NCBI GenBank assembly: GCA_946415365.1 | Contig: CAMKSE010000002.1 | Coordinates: forward strand, 1 to 64,000 | Direction of reading: 5' to 3' | Source of the DNA: an uncultured Prevotellaceae bacterium | GTDB lineage: Bacteria > Bacteroidota > Bacteroidia > Bacteroidales > Bacteroidaceae | DNA: 64,000 bases | Shown here: positions 43,536-51,676 of the stretch, piece by piece | Layout: every line of letters starts with the position of its first letter | How positions within the stretch are numbered: the stretch's first letter is position 1 | Position numbers and translations under genes: made by a program | The notes under the pieces: model-generated | Seen by the model: the letters and a program-made list of their open reading frames with translations, nothing else | Database searches by the model: none | Told to the model about the DNA's origin: nothing

Positions 43536-44265
43536 GTACACCATCGCCGTAAAGAAATACCTAGAAGAACACGGCTTTGAGGCATTGTGCCCCAAGGCCG
43601 TGCTCTTTGACATGGACGGCATACTCTACGACTCCATGCCCAACCACGCCATCGCCTGGCAGGAGTCGATGGCGAGGTTCGGTATTCAGATGTCAGCCGA
43701 CGATGCCTACGCCACTGAGGGAGCACGCGGCGTGGACACCATCCGTCTGATGGTCAGACAGCAGCAGCACCGCGATATCGACGAAGCAGAAGCACAGAGA
43801 ATGTATGATGTGAAGTCGCAGATCTTCCACTCACTGCCCGAAGCGCCCATCATGCCGGGCGTGCTGGAGCTGATGGGGAAGATACGGAAGGGAGGCATGA
43901 TGTGCTGTGTGGTCACGGGCAGTGGGCAGCTTCCGCTCATCAAACGCATCCTCAAGGACTTCGGCGATTTCGTCTGCGAGGATCATATCACGACGGCCTA
44001 CGATGTCAAACGGGGGAAGCCCAACCCCGACCCCTACCTTATGGGTCTCCAGAAAGCAGGAGACCTCAAGCCCTGGGAGGCCATCGTCGTGGAAAACGCA
44101 CCACTCGGCATACGTTCAGGCTATGCCGCTAAGATTTTCACTGTTGCTGTGAACACAGGTCCTCTGCCCGACGAGGAACTCCTCCTTGCAGGAGCCAACC
44201 TGACTTTCCCGACCATGCAGGAATTCAGCGACCACTGGTATAACCGGATTATTCCTGAATTATAG
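43534..44265 (+). CDS. HAD-superfamily sugar phosphatase or beta-phosphoglucomutase-like protein
   Basis: The 243-aa protein has all HAD motifs: motif I LFDMDGILYDS (Asp nucleophile), motif II VVTGSG, motif III with Lys in KRGKPNPDPYLMGL, and motif IV VVENAPLGIRSG. The cap is of the beta-phosphoglucomutase type. Being next to pgi it probably acts on a hexose phosphate, but the substrate is not certain. Its 3' end overlaps the convergent lipoprotein gene by 17 bp. Confidence 0.9.
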   Translation: MYTIAVKKYLEEHGFEALCPKAVLFDMDGILYDSMPNHAIAWQESMARFGIQMSADDAYATEGARGVDTIRLMVRQQQHRDIDEAEAQRMYDVKSQIFHSLPEAPIMPGVLELMGKIRKGGMMCCVVTGSGQLPLIKRILKDFGDFVCEDHITTAYDVKRGKPNPDPYLMGLQKAGDLKPWEAIVVENAPLGIRSGYAAKIFTVAVNTGPLPDEELLLAGANLTFPTMQEFSDHWYNRIIPEL

Positions 44266-44812
44266 CTTCCGATTCATTACCGCTGGTGTCGAGGTCGGTA
44301 TCACGACGGATATCCACCTCACCCATATTGTCAACGGTGATAATGAATGGGATATACTCATCATCCGTCTGGGGATGACTCACGCTGCCGGCGAAGAGCA
44401 CCTGATAACCATCCACACGGTCGAAGACGACACCCTCCAGGATACCCGTCTGGCGATAGTCATCGTCAAGGAGTTCATCGAAGGTGGCCTTGGTGAATGT
44501 ACGTTCGAAGAATATGCTACCGTCAGCTCGTATGATGCGCAGGGTGATACGATTGTCCACATACTTCTGTCCAAACTCGTCTTTCACCATACGGAGACTG
44601 TCGTCGGGAGTGCGGCTGATATTCACCTGATAGTCCCTGTCCAGCCACTTGAAGTCCTTCTCCTGATTATACGGTTCCATACGGATAGGAGCCTGCGGCT
44701 TAGGGGTTTCAGTCTTGTGGACGATGATGTCTTCTGTCTGTTTCTTCTGTTTACAGCCGGTCAGCAGTCCCAAAGCCAGGACAGCCGTCAGCATCAATGA
44801 GAGTCGTTTCAT
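44249..44812 (-). CDS. DUF4738-like lipoprotein
   Basis: The 187-aa lipoprotein (signal MKRLSLMLTAVLALGLL, lipobox LTGC) has a Lys/Gln/Thr-rich linker and a compact domain with DRDYQVNISRTPDDSL, DEFGQKYVDNRITLRI, ADGSIFFERTFTKATF and HPQTDDEYIPFIITV. These blocks match my memory of DUF4738, a Bacteroidota family of unknown function. It is driven by one or both of two duplicated promoters upstream. Confidence 0.8.
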   Translation of the reverse strand: MKRLSLMLTAVLALGLLTGCKQKKQTEDIIVHKTETPKPQAPIRMEPYNQEKDFKWLDRDYQVNISRTPDDSLRMVKDEFGQKYVDNRITLRIIRADGSIFFERTFTKATFDELLDDDYRQTGILEGVVFDRVDGYQVLFAGSVSHPQTDDEYIPFIITVDNMGEVDIRRDTDLDTSGNESEAIIQE

Positions 44813-44841
44813 TACTCAATATTTTATTGGTTTGTCGGATG

Positions 44842-44947
44842 CAAAGGTACGAATAAGCGAGGAGAAAACCAAATTTTATTTGAGTTTTCTCGAGCAAGAG
44901 TACCTTCGACGAAGTCAAAGGTACGAATAAGCGAGGAGAAAACCAAA
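44842..44947 (-). promoter_or_regulatory. Tandemly duplicated promoter of the DUF4738-like gene
   Basis: A segment of about 35 bp holding TTTG, a 20-bp spacer and TACCTTTG occurs at 44842-44873 and again 74 bp away at 44916-44947. The 42 bp between contain a CTTCG-A-CGAAG hairpin that resembles the dispersed double-hairpin element. Both copies have perfect -33 to -7 spacing. Confidence 0.75.
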
Positions 44948-44986
44948 TTTTTTGGGATTCACTTTTCTTTTTTCGGTTTTATTTCG

Positions 44987-44994
44987 TACCTTTG
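44987..44994 (+). promoter_or_regulatory. -7 element (TACCTTTG) for the symporter gene
   Basis: TACCTTTG lies 19 bp upstream of the start at 45014. The -33 region is T-rich only. Confidence 0.5.
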
Positions 44995-45013
44995 CCCGTG
45001 AATTCTGAAGATT

Positions 45014-46363
45014 ATGGAGTGGATAAATGGTTTTCTGACTGAGTTAAGCAACCTGTTGTGGGGATGGCCGATGATCATCCTGCTGTTGGGCACACATGTG
45101 TTCCTGACCATACGCCTGCGTTTCCCGCAGCGTCACATCTTCAAGGCCATCCGTCTATCGGTGAAGCGCGACCCTGACGCTACGGGCGACGTGTCGCAGT
45201 TCGGTTCGCTGGCCACAGCCCTCGCCGCCACCATCGGCACGGGCAACATCATCGGTGTGGCCACCGCCATCGCCCTGGGAGGTCCCGGTGCGGTGTTGTG
45301 GTGCTGGCTGACGGGTGTCTTCGGCATCTCTACGAAGTATGCGGAGGGACTGCTGGCCATCAAATACCGTGAGAAGACCGCCAACGGGAAAATGCTCGGA
45401 GGTCCGATGTACGCCCTGGAGAAAGGGTTGGGCTGGAAGTGGCTCGCCGTACTGTTCGCTCTGTTCACCGCCATCGCCTCCTTCGGCATCGGCAACACCG
45501 TACAGGCCAACGCCATCGCCACCGTTGCCAGTGAGTCGTACGGCATCTCACCCTATCTCTCCGGCATCTTCATCTGTCTGATGACAGGGGCCGTGGTACT
45601 GGGCGGCGTCAAGAGCATCGCCCGTGTGTGCTCCATGCTCGTACCCTTCATGGCTGTGCTCTACGTGCTGGGGTGCATCTATATCCTTATCGTCAATGCC
45701 CCATACATCTGGCCGGCTCTCTGCCTGATTGTCAAGGCAGCCTTCAGCCCTGAGGCGGCAGGCGGCGGCTTCGTAGGCTCCACGGTGATGATGGCAGCCC
45801 GCTTCGGTATCGCCCGCGGACTCTTCTCCAACGAGTCGGGTATGGGTTCGGCCCCCATTGTGGCGGCAGCGGCCCAGACACGCAACCCCGTGCGCCAGGC
45901 ACTCGTCTCCTCCAGCGGCACGTTCTGGGACACGGTGGTCATCTGCGCCCTCACCGGACTGGTCATCGTCAGCAGTGTCATCGCCTACCCGGAGATCGAC
46001 TTCTCCAACGGCGCCACCCTGACAAAGGATGCCTTCTCAAAGATACCCGTCATCGGACGGCCGTTGCTCACCTTCGGACTGCTCACCTTCGCTTTCTCCA
46101 CCATTCTCGGATGGTGCTACTATGGTGAGCGGGCCGTGGAATATCTGAAAGGAAAACGCTGGGTGACGGGTTACCGCATCCTGTACATCGCAGCCGTCTT
46201 TGCTGGCAGCGTGATGAACCTCGCAGTGGTATGGAACCTGGCCGACTGCATGAACGCGCTGATGGCCATACCGAACCTCCTGTCGCTGCTTTTCCTCAAC
46301 GGCATCATCGTCCATGAGACACGCAAATATCTCTGGCGCAACAGACTCGACAAAGAGATGTAG
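45014..46363 (+). CDS. Alanine/glycine:cation symporter (AGCS family)
   Basis: The 449-aa inner-membrane protein has about ten hydrophobic helices. It has the family signature in LATALAATIGTGNIIGVAT followed by ALGGPGAVLWCWLTGVFG, and the later NESGMGSAPIVAAAAQTRNP. It imports alanine or glycine with sodium or protons. The length matches the family. The stop is directly next to the stop of the convergent trmO gene with no base between. Confidence 0.95.
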   Translation: MEWINGFLTELSNLLWGWPMIILLLGTHVFLTIRLRFPQRHIFKAIRLSVKRDPDATGDVSQFGSLATALAATIGTGNIIGVATAIALGGPGAVLWCWLTGVFGISTKYAEGLLAIKYREKTANGKMLGGPMYALEKGLGWKWLAVLFALFTAIASFGIGNTVQANAIATVASESYGISPYLSGIFICLMTGAVVLGGVKSIARVCSMLVPFMAVLYVLGCIYILIVNAPYIWPALCLIVKAAFSPEAAGGGFVGSTVMMAARFGIARGLFSNESGMGSAPIVAAAAQTRNPVRQALVSSSGTFWDTVVICALTGLVIVSSVIAYPEIDFSNGATLTKDAFSKIPVIGRPLLTFGLLTFAFSTILGWCYYGERAVEYLKGKRWVTGYRILYIAAVFAGSVMNLAVVWNLADCMNALMAIPNLLSLLFLNGIIVHETRKYLWRNRLDKEM

Positions 46364-47104
46364 CTAATGAGTGGCTACGACCGTGAGTACCCTGCCGGAA
46401 ACCTTAAACCGGATGTCCAGATGCAGGAACGGCATGCCGTAGACACGTTCCGGATCATCGTGGAACGCAGGGCGCGGATCCTGTGAGAGTATCGCACGCA
46501 GGGCAGCCAGATGTTCGGCAGGAATAGCCGCCGCCACTTCCTCGGGAATAATCACCTCCAACGGTTCCCAGTCCGTCTGGTCCACGAAGCCGCTACGGGC
46601 CTCCGGACGCGCATCGGCATAAACCACGTATGGCTTGATATCAAAGATAGGCGTACCGTCCATCAGGTCGGCACCCCTCACATAGATGACCGGTCCCAGC
46701 TGCGAATCCTCCTCCACACGGTCCAGTCTGACGCAAGAGAGTCCCAACGGATTCGGACGGAAGGGAGAGCGCGTGGCAAACACGCCCATACGGCGGTTAC
46801 CGCCCAGACGGGGAGGCCGAACTGTGAGACTTTGAACTTTGAACTTTGCGCTCGGCTTTGCCGCTTCGCTTTGCGAAGAACTTTGAGCTTTGAGCTTTGA
46901 GCTTTGAGCTTTATGAATACCTGAAAACGCCCAGATGAGCCAGAGATAATCGAAGTCCTCCATGCCTCGGACGGCTTCGGACTGACGGAAAGGCTTCTCG
47001 AACACGATGCGACCCGTCAGTTCATCCACCAGTCCGCTCTGTCGCGGAATACCGAACTTCGACGTCAATGGCGACTCAAAATGGGCTATTGGCTGTATAT
47101 CCAT
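46364..47104 (-). CDS. trmO: TrmO, tRNA t6A37 N6-methyltransferase
   Basis: The 246-aa protein uses S-adenosylmethionine to methylate N6-threonylcarbamoyladenosine-37 in threonine tRNA. Visible blocks are IAHFESPLTSKFGIPRQSG, FDYLWLIWAFSG, the signature TVRPPRLGGNRRMGVFATRS and FRPNPLGLSCVRL. The start is ATG 47104; the five-codon longer frame is not needed. Residues about 64-92 are an insertion of 7-bp repeats and a double-hairpin element (KAQSSKLKAQSS then SEAAKPSAKFKVQSL) before the signature. The loop is normally short. The promoter lies so close that the mRNA may be leaderless. Confidence 0.93.
   Translation of the reverse strand: MDIQPIAHFESPLTSKFGIPRQSGLVDELTGRIVFEKPFRQSEAVRGMEDFDYLWLIWAFSGIHKAQSSKLKAQSSSQSEAAKPSAKFKVQSLTVRPPRLGGNRRMGVFATRSPFRPNPLGLSCVRLDRVEEDSQLGPVIYVRGADLMDGTPIFDIKPYVVYADARPEARSGFVDQTDWEPLEVIIPEEVAAAIPAEHLAALRAILSQDPRPAFHDDPERVYGMPFLHLDIRFKVSGRVLTVVATH
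46829..46915. repeat. 7-bp array interrupted by a double-hairpin element, inside trmO
   Basis: Three AACTTTG-type units, then the double-hairpin element (46849-46882), then five AGCTTTG-type units. The heptamer is the same as at 17238-17289. The whole insertion is open in the trmO frame. Confidence 0.9.
46849..46882 (+). repeat. Double-hairpin dispersed element, copy 2
   Basis: It reads CGCTCG, hairpin GGC-TTT-GCC, hairpin CTTCGC-TTT-GCGAAG, then AACT. It is almost identical to copy 1 inside the IS1380 element. Confidence 0.75.
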
Positions 47105-47108
47105 GCGG

Positions 47109-47139
47109 CAAAGATACAATATTTAGACGATTACACCAA
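47109..47139 (-). promoter_or_regulatory. trmO promoter, possibly leaderless
   Basis: On the minus strand TTG (47137-47139) and TATCTTTG (47109-47116) are 20 bp apart. The -7 box ends 4 bp before the start codon, so transcription would begin at or within the first codon. Confidence 0.6.
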
Positions 47140-47178
47140 TTTTTTTCTAAAAAATTTCGTCATTTACGAAAACTTTCG

Positions 47179-47186
47179 TACATTTG
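47179..47186 (+). promoter_or_regulatory. -7 element (TACATTTG) for the histidine kinase gene
   Basis: TACATTTG lies 30 bp before the start. A weak TTTCG lies at the -33 position. Confidence 0.55.
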
Positions 47187-47216
47187 CAAAATGAAAAATG
47201 ATAGAACCAGACGCGT

Positions 47217-48968
47217 ATGGTAAGATCTCTACTATTAGCCCTGACACTGACGGTCTGCCTCAACACGGCCGCACAGGCCGATGATTATAAGCAGAAGCCA
47301 GAATATCTGGCTCTGCGCGACTCCATGAGCCATGCCTTCAACGACGGCGACAGCGTACGTTTCTTCCCTGCCCTGAAAGCCCTGCAGGACTATCTGCTCG
47401 AGCAGGGAGACCTTCATGCGTACTACACCCAGCGGTGCAACGAGATCATCTTCGATATGAACCGCAGGAAGATCTTCGAAGCCTATTTGCTGGGACGGAA
47501 ACTCTCCATGGAGTTAACCGAGAAAGGCCTCGAGGACGAGATGTATATGGCTTACAACATGCTGGGGCATATCAATCGCATCTGCGGCAATAAGATTGCT
47601 GCCAAGAGAAATTTCCGCAGGGTCATCGATATGATGGAGAAGCAGGGCTATTACGAGAGCATGCCCCCCATTTATATGAACATCGTGAACGTGGAGATGG
47701 GCGACGACCCGCAGGAGGCTATGGAACTGCTTACCAAGGCCGAGGAGATCGCCCGGAAATACGCCCCCGAGCGCGTGTTCGATATTGTGACGCGACGCAC
47801 CCTCAGCTACTATAACGCCGGCGACATACCCAAGTTCCTCGAAGGCTACAAGGAATACAAGAAGGGCGTGGCAGAAGGCAAGAGCTCCGTCCACGGCAGG
47901 ACGTTGGAGGTTTACTACCTCGCTACGCAGGGAGAGACCGACAAGGCCGTGGCACTGGCCAGAGAGGAACTCGGCGACGATGGTGACGAGATAGTCACCA
48001 ACATCTACGAGAAGGCCGGTCGCTGGAAGGAGGCCTACGACGCCCTGCGCAAAGCCCACGCCGCCACCGATTCCGTGAACAATGTCGCCCTGGCCAACAG
48101 CATGATGGGCATCCGCGACCAGCTGGCCATCAACGACATGCAGGAGAAGTCTACCCGCAACCGCATCATCGCCCTCTCCGTAGGTATCCTGCTGCTGGGA
48201 CTGCTGGTCATGGCCCAGGTCTATATCGTGCTCTCGCGCCGCCGTCACATGAAGCAGCTGAGCAAAGCCTACAACAGGGCCTTGGAGTCGGAGAAGATGA
48301 AGAGTGCATTCATCCAGAACGTCAGCCATGAGGTGCGCACACCGCTCAACATCATCAGCGGCTTCTCACAGGTCATCGCCGACCCCGAGCTGACCGAAAC
48401 CGTGGAGGAACGCCAGCACATGGCCGAGATGATGCAGAAGAGCGCCAACCAGATCACCAACCTCATCGACGAGATCATCGGCCTGTCGCTCATAGAGACC
48501 ACGGACAAGATTCACAGGGATGACACGATCAAGGTGAACAGCGTGCTGCGTGAAGTGTTCAATGAATTCCAGGACAAGGCCAACGGTGAGACAGAACTGA
48601 AGATGGACAGCCTGCTGCATGACGATTTCACCTACCAGACCAACAAGAACATGTTTGCACGCATCATCAGCGCCCTGTTGGACAATGCCGTCAAATACAC
48701 CGAGGAAGGCTACATCGCCCTGAAGGCCGCTTCCGACGGCAAGAACCTGAACATATCCGTTGAGGACACCGGCATCGGCATCCCCCAGCAAGAAGCCGAG
48801 CACGTTTTCGACCGCTTCGTCAAGCTCGACTCCTTCAAGGAGGGCATCGGCCTGGGTCTGCACTTGAGCCGCAAACTCGCTGAACAGCTCGGAGGAACCC
48901 TAACACTCGACACCTCCTACACTACCGGCGCACGATTCATCATAATATTACCTTTAATAAATAAATGA
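47217..48968 (+). CDS. TPR-sensor hybrid-free histidine kinase
   Basis: The 583-aa membrane sensor kinase has a signal peptide (1-21) and a periplasmic TPR-like helical domain (about 25-310). One membrane helix follows (about 317-340), then HisKA with phospho-acceptor His371 in NVSHEVRTPLNII. The ATPase domain has N-box Asn490 (LLDNAVKYTEEGYI), DTGIGIP and GIGLGLHLSRKLAE. It phosphorylates a response regulator that is not encoded nearby, so it is an orphan here. Its stop overlaps the next gene's start by 4 bp (ATGA). Confidence 0.93.
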   Translation: MVRSLLLALTLTVCLNTAAQADDYKQKPEYLALRDSMSHAFNDGDSVRFFPALKALQDYLLEQGDLHAYYTQRCNEIIFDMNRRKIFEAYLLGRKLSMELTEKGLEDEMYMAYNMLGHINRICGNKIAAKRNFRRVIDMMEKQGYYESMPPIYMNIVNVEMGDDPQEAMELLTKAEEIARKYAPERVFDIVTRRTLSYYNAGDIPKFLEGYKEYKKGVAEGKSSVHGRTLEVYYLATQGETDKAVALAREELGDDGDEIVTNIYEKAGRWKEAYDALRKAHAATDSVNNVALANSMMGIRDQLAINDMQEKSTRNRIIALSVGILLLGLLVMAQVYIVLSRRRHMKQLSKAYNRALESEKMKSAFIQNVSHEVRTPLNIISGFSQVIADPELTETVEERQHMAEMMQKSANQITNLIDEIIGLSLIETTDKIHRDDTIKVNSVLREVFNEFQDKANGETELKMDSLLHDDFTYQTNKNMFARIISALLDNAVKYTEEGYIALKAASDGKNLNISVEDTGIGIPQQEAEHVFDRFVKLDSFKEGIGLGLHLSRKLAEQLGGTLTLDTSYTTGARFIIILPLINK

Positions 48969-49699
48969 AAAGACTGTTTTGTTGCCTGGCCGCCATCGGA
49001 ATGATGACGCTGGGAGTGAAGGCCGCACAGAAGGTGGATGAATTCACCACCAAGAACGGCAAGAAAGTGACCATCACGTGCATCAAGCACGCCAGTATGC
49101 AAATCAACTACAACGGCATCGAGATCGAGGTAGACCCTGTCGGCATGTGGCTCAAGCCCGAGACCGACTACGCCACCTTCCCCAAGGCCAACATCATCCT
49201 CGTCACCCACGAGCACAAGGACCACTTCGACCGTGCCGCCATCCACGAGATCCGCACGCCGGCCACGAGCATCTACGTGAACCAGGCCGTCTACGGGCAC
49301 TTCCGCAACGGACTCGTGATGCAGAACGGCGAGACCCGCAAATATGCCGCCGACATCACCATCGAGGCCGTACCCGCCTACAACACCACCCCTGGACGTG
49401 AGGAGTTCCACCCCAAGGGCCGTGACAACGGCTACGTGCTCACCCTCGACGGCCTGCGCATCTACATCGCCGGCGACACTGAGGACATCCCCGAGATGGC
49501 CGACCTGAAGGACATCGACATCGCCTTCCTGCCCTGCAACCAGCCCTACACGATGACCGTCGAGCAGGTGGTCAACGCTGCCAAGATCATCAAGCCCAAG
49601 GTGCTCTTCCCCTATCACTACAACGACACACCTGTTCACAAGATCTCCATGCAACTCGCCGGCAGCGGCATCGATGTCCGCATCCGCGACTACAAATAA
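48965..49699 (+). CDS. Secreted metallo-beta-lactamase-fold hydrolase (UlaG-like)
   Basis: The 244-aa protein has a signal peptide (MKRLFCCLAAIGMMTLGVKA) and the metal motif VTHEHKDHFD (His82, His84, Asp86, His87), with AGDTEDIP and PYHYND farther on. It belongs to the beta-lactamase superfamily 2/3 type that includes UlaG-like lactonases; the substrate is unknown. It is translationally coupled to the kinase, which suggests a shared role, for example producing or clearing the sensed ligand. A strong terminator follows. Confidence 0.9.
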   Translation: MKRLFCCLAAIGMMTLGVKAAQKVDEFTTKNGKKVTITCIKHASMQINYNGIEIEVDPVGMWLKPETDYATFPKANIILVTHEHKDHFDRAAIHEIRTPATSIYVNQAVYGHFRNGLVMQNGETRKYAADITIEAVPAYNTTPGREEFHPKGRDNGYVLTLDGLRIYIAGDTEDIPEMADLKDIDIAFLPCNQPYTMTVEQVVNAAKIIKPKVLFPYHYNDTPVHKISMQLAGSGIDVRIRDYK

Positions 49700-49730
49700 G
49701 ACCTATCCAAGACACATTTTCGTAACATAT

Positions 49731-49763
49731 AAGAATCCCGCCGCTCGGCGGGATTCTCTTTAT
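49731..49763 (+). terminator. Intrinsic terminator after the kinase-hydrolase operon
   Basis: An 11-bp perfect stem AGAATCCCGCC/GGCGGGATTCT, loop GCTC, is followed by a T-rich tract. Confidence 0.88.
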
Positions 49764-49852
49764 TCTGGCCTGTTGCAACCTCATTGCAACGGCAAAGGTA
49801 CAACATTTCAAAGAGCGCAATGACGGCAAACAGTCCTACCCCCCGGACTTTA

Positions 49853-49976
49853 CCTTGTAAAGGATGCCTTCCACGACAGTAAAGGATGCCTACTTCGACA
49901 GTAAAGGATAGGGGTTTACAGGGGTAAAGTCCTATCTCTTACATCCGAAACAGGCATTACTTACACCCGAAACTGC
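49853..49976. repeat. Imperfect direct repeats around GTAAAGGAT and ACCCGAAAC words
   Basis: GTAAAGGATGCCT-type words occur three times at about 24-27-bp steps (49857-49910). They are followed by two TTACA(T/C)CCGAAAC words about 23 bp apart. No gene is visible. The nature is unknown; CRISPR is unlikely because the units are too short and spacers too similar. Confidence 0.5.
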
Positions 49977-49983
49977 CATACCT

Positions 49984-50270
49984 TCAAAAATCATATTCTC
50001 CCGGTGCGCCCCATTTCTCCACCATGAGGCGTATCTGGGCGGGACTGTAGTCGTTGTCGCTGTCCGAACGGGCCAGACGGCGTATAGAGGTGACAGGGGT
50101 GACAGTATAAAAACAAGATTTCTCGCGCGTACCGTGTGTATGCGCGGTACGCGGGAGAAATCCATGCAATCAGGTGTCACCCCTGTCACCCTCCTCACTG
50201 TCTGAAGCTTCGCTTCAGACTCAGGACGTGCATCATAGGCCAGCATCGCCACGAGCCACCGCTTCAGGTA
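49984..50270 (-). pseudogene. Remnant of an unidentified gene split by a palindrome
   Basis: Upstream of the palindrome one frame reads YLKRWLVAMLAYDARPES, downstream another frame reads RRLARSDSDNDYSPAQIRLM and ends GAPGEYDF at 49984. Both parts look protein-like, whereas the stretch between is the 102-bp palindrome. A gene interrupted by the palindrome with loss of frame fits best. The family is not recognised. Confidence 0.4.
50089..50190. repeat. Nested palindrome, 102 bp (possible miniature mobile element)
   Basis: The outer arms are 16 bp, perfect (GGTGACAGGGGTGACA and its complement at 50175-50190). The inner arms are 18 bp with one mismatch (50117-50134 with 50145-50162), loop 10 nt. 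No open frame of its own. A separate 9-bp perfect hairpin lies at 50200-50220. Confidence 0.7.
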
Positions 50271-50391
50271 CTAGGATAGCAAGAGAATCCTTATCAGCCT
50301 CAATCATTCTCTTTCCTGACAGCCTCTCTCCTTTGGCAGTAAAAGAGGCAAGCAGAGCGAAAAGCGTAACAATGATGGCTTGCTTGTTCAT
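50233..50391 (-). CDS. Small secreted peptide or truncated N-terminus
   Basis: The 52-aa frame begins with a good signal peptide (MNKQAIIVTLFALLASFTAKG), followed by a short polar part and a stop. A -7 box (TAACTTTG on the minus strand, 50507-50514) lies 116 bp upstream. It is probably the 5' end of a decayed exported-protein gene, since the region downstream is disrupted, but a real short secreted peptide is not excluded. Confidence 0.35.
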   Translation of the reverse strand: MNKQAIIVTLFALLASFTAKGERLSGKRMIEADKDSLAILVPEAVARGDAGL

Positions 50392-50644
50392 AATCGTTTC
50401 GTTTTTATTGTTATACCTTTTTATTATATACTACGTTTTCGCGGAAATATCCCGTTCGGGGCATTCACGTCATGCTGTAACCGGCTCCGAGAGTTATTCC
50501 GAGCCACAAAGTTACAGAAAGTCCCACGAAGAAGCCCCCGACAAGACCGAAAAAGTGTCTGCCGAGGTGAAAGTCTGAACAAATGTTCAGGGTTTGGGGC
50601 GATTTTTGAATCATTCGACTTTATTTTAGTGAAATCTATTTGGA
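50392..50644. other. Intergenic region, no gene seen
   Basis: It contains an A/T-rich leader, the -7 box at 50507-50514 (minus) and a small CTGAAC/GTTCAG hairpin (50575-50590) that may end the oxidoreductase transcript. Otherwise nothing is recognised. Confidence 0.4.
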
Positions 50645-51676
50645 TTAGTGCGACTTTATCTTTTCAATTAGGAGATAAGCATCTCTAACTGACTCGATAG
50701 ACGTGACGATGTTCGCGTTATTTCCCTCCACAGCTTCAACGAATGCGGACAGTTCGTTGAAATAGCCTTGGGAATATATTTGGTTGTTGGGAAATACTGG
50801 AATGAAGTTGTTGAGGACGTAGAGGTATTCGATGTTCTTATTGTGGGGATGGACTTTCTCGATAGGAATCCCGAGGATGGTGGAAGGTTTTGGCTCGAAA
50901 GTCAGCTGCTCCATCTGAGAGAGGCGGTAGATGCCCTTTGATGTGCAGATTTTGAGGGATTCTTCGGCGGCTGTCCAGGTGTAGGCGGTGGAGAGTTCAA
51001 GAGTGCCGACGATGTGGGAATGACGGAGCATAATGATGTAGGATGCAGGGGCGACTTGCTGACAGGCGAGGATTTCTGGTTTGCCAAAAAGATGGGTAAC
51101 AAGGTTGAGGGGATGGATGTAAAGGTCAAGCGGTGCGTCACCCTCAGGATAGTTGCCAGTGAGATAGTGGAGATCGTAACTGATAAGATGCTCTTTGCGC
51201 AGATGCTTTTGAAGGATCTGCACGGCAGGAGCATAACGTTTCTGCAAGCCAACCATAGCAATGGGTGAGCCATAAAGTCTTTGTTTGTCTATAAGTGCAT
51301 CAAGTTCCTGTAGTGATTGGCAGGGCGGTTTCTCAATGAATAATGACTTACTGCTTTTCAATATCTGTGAGGCAAGGGAGAAATGGGCAGAGGGTGAAGC
51401 GGAAACAAATACACCTTTCACTTCATCATCGTTTAATATCATGTCAAGCGAGGTGGTTGCTTTCACATGAGGAAACTTCCGTTCTATCAGCTGGGCTTTC
51501 CGCTCAGACGTGACGCAGATATATTTCAGCGGCACACCGAGATAGTGAAGCACGGGATAAAGGTTGGTGAGCGAGTGCTGACCCATGCCGACGAAGGCAT
51601 AAGAATATTGGTATGTTTGGGCAAGGAAACGCTCGGTACGAATACGTTTGTATCGTTCAATCAATTGCTGTATCAT
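50645..51676 (-). CDS. Gfo/Idh/MocA-family oxidoreductase
   Basis: The 343-aa protein has an N-terminal Rossmann domain (YAFVGMGQHSLTNLYPVLHY, about 26-45), the strand VFVSASPSAHFSLA, and the family EKP motif at 115-117 (SLFIEKPPCQSL). The C-terminal dehydrogenase domain has HPLNLVTHLFGKPE. Such enzymes oxidise or reduce sugars, inositols or related compounds with NAD(P). The first 24 residues are a basic extension before the Rossmann fold. It overlaps the radical SAM gene by 4 bp (ATGA), so the two act together. The substrate is unknown. Confidence 0.88.
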   Translation of the reverse strand: MIQQLIERYKRIRTERFLAQTYQYSYAFVGMGQHSLTNLYPVLHYLGVPLKYICVTSERKAQLIERKFPHVKATTSLDMILNDDEVKGVFVSASPSAHFSLASQILKSSKSLFIEKPPCQSLQELDALIDKQRLYGSPIAMVGLQKRYAPAVQILQKHLRKEHLISYDLHYLTGNYPEGDAPLDLYIHPLNLVTHLFGKPEILACQQVAPASYIIMLRHSHIVGTLELSTAYTWTAAEESLKICTSKGIYRLSQMEQLTFEPKPSTILGIPIEKVHPHNKNIEYLYVLNNFIPVFPNNQIYSQGYFNELSAFVEAVEGNNANIVTSIESVRDAYLLIEKIKSH

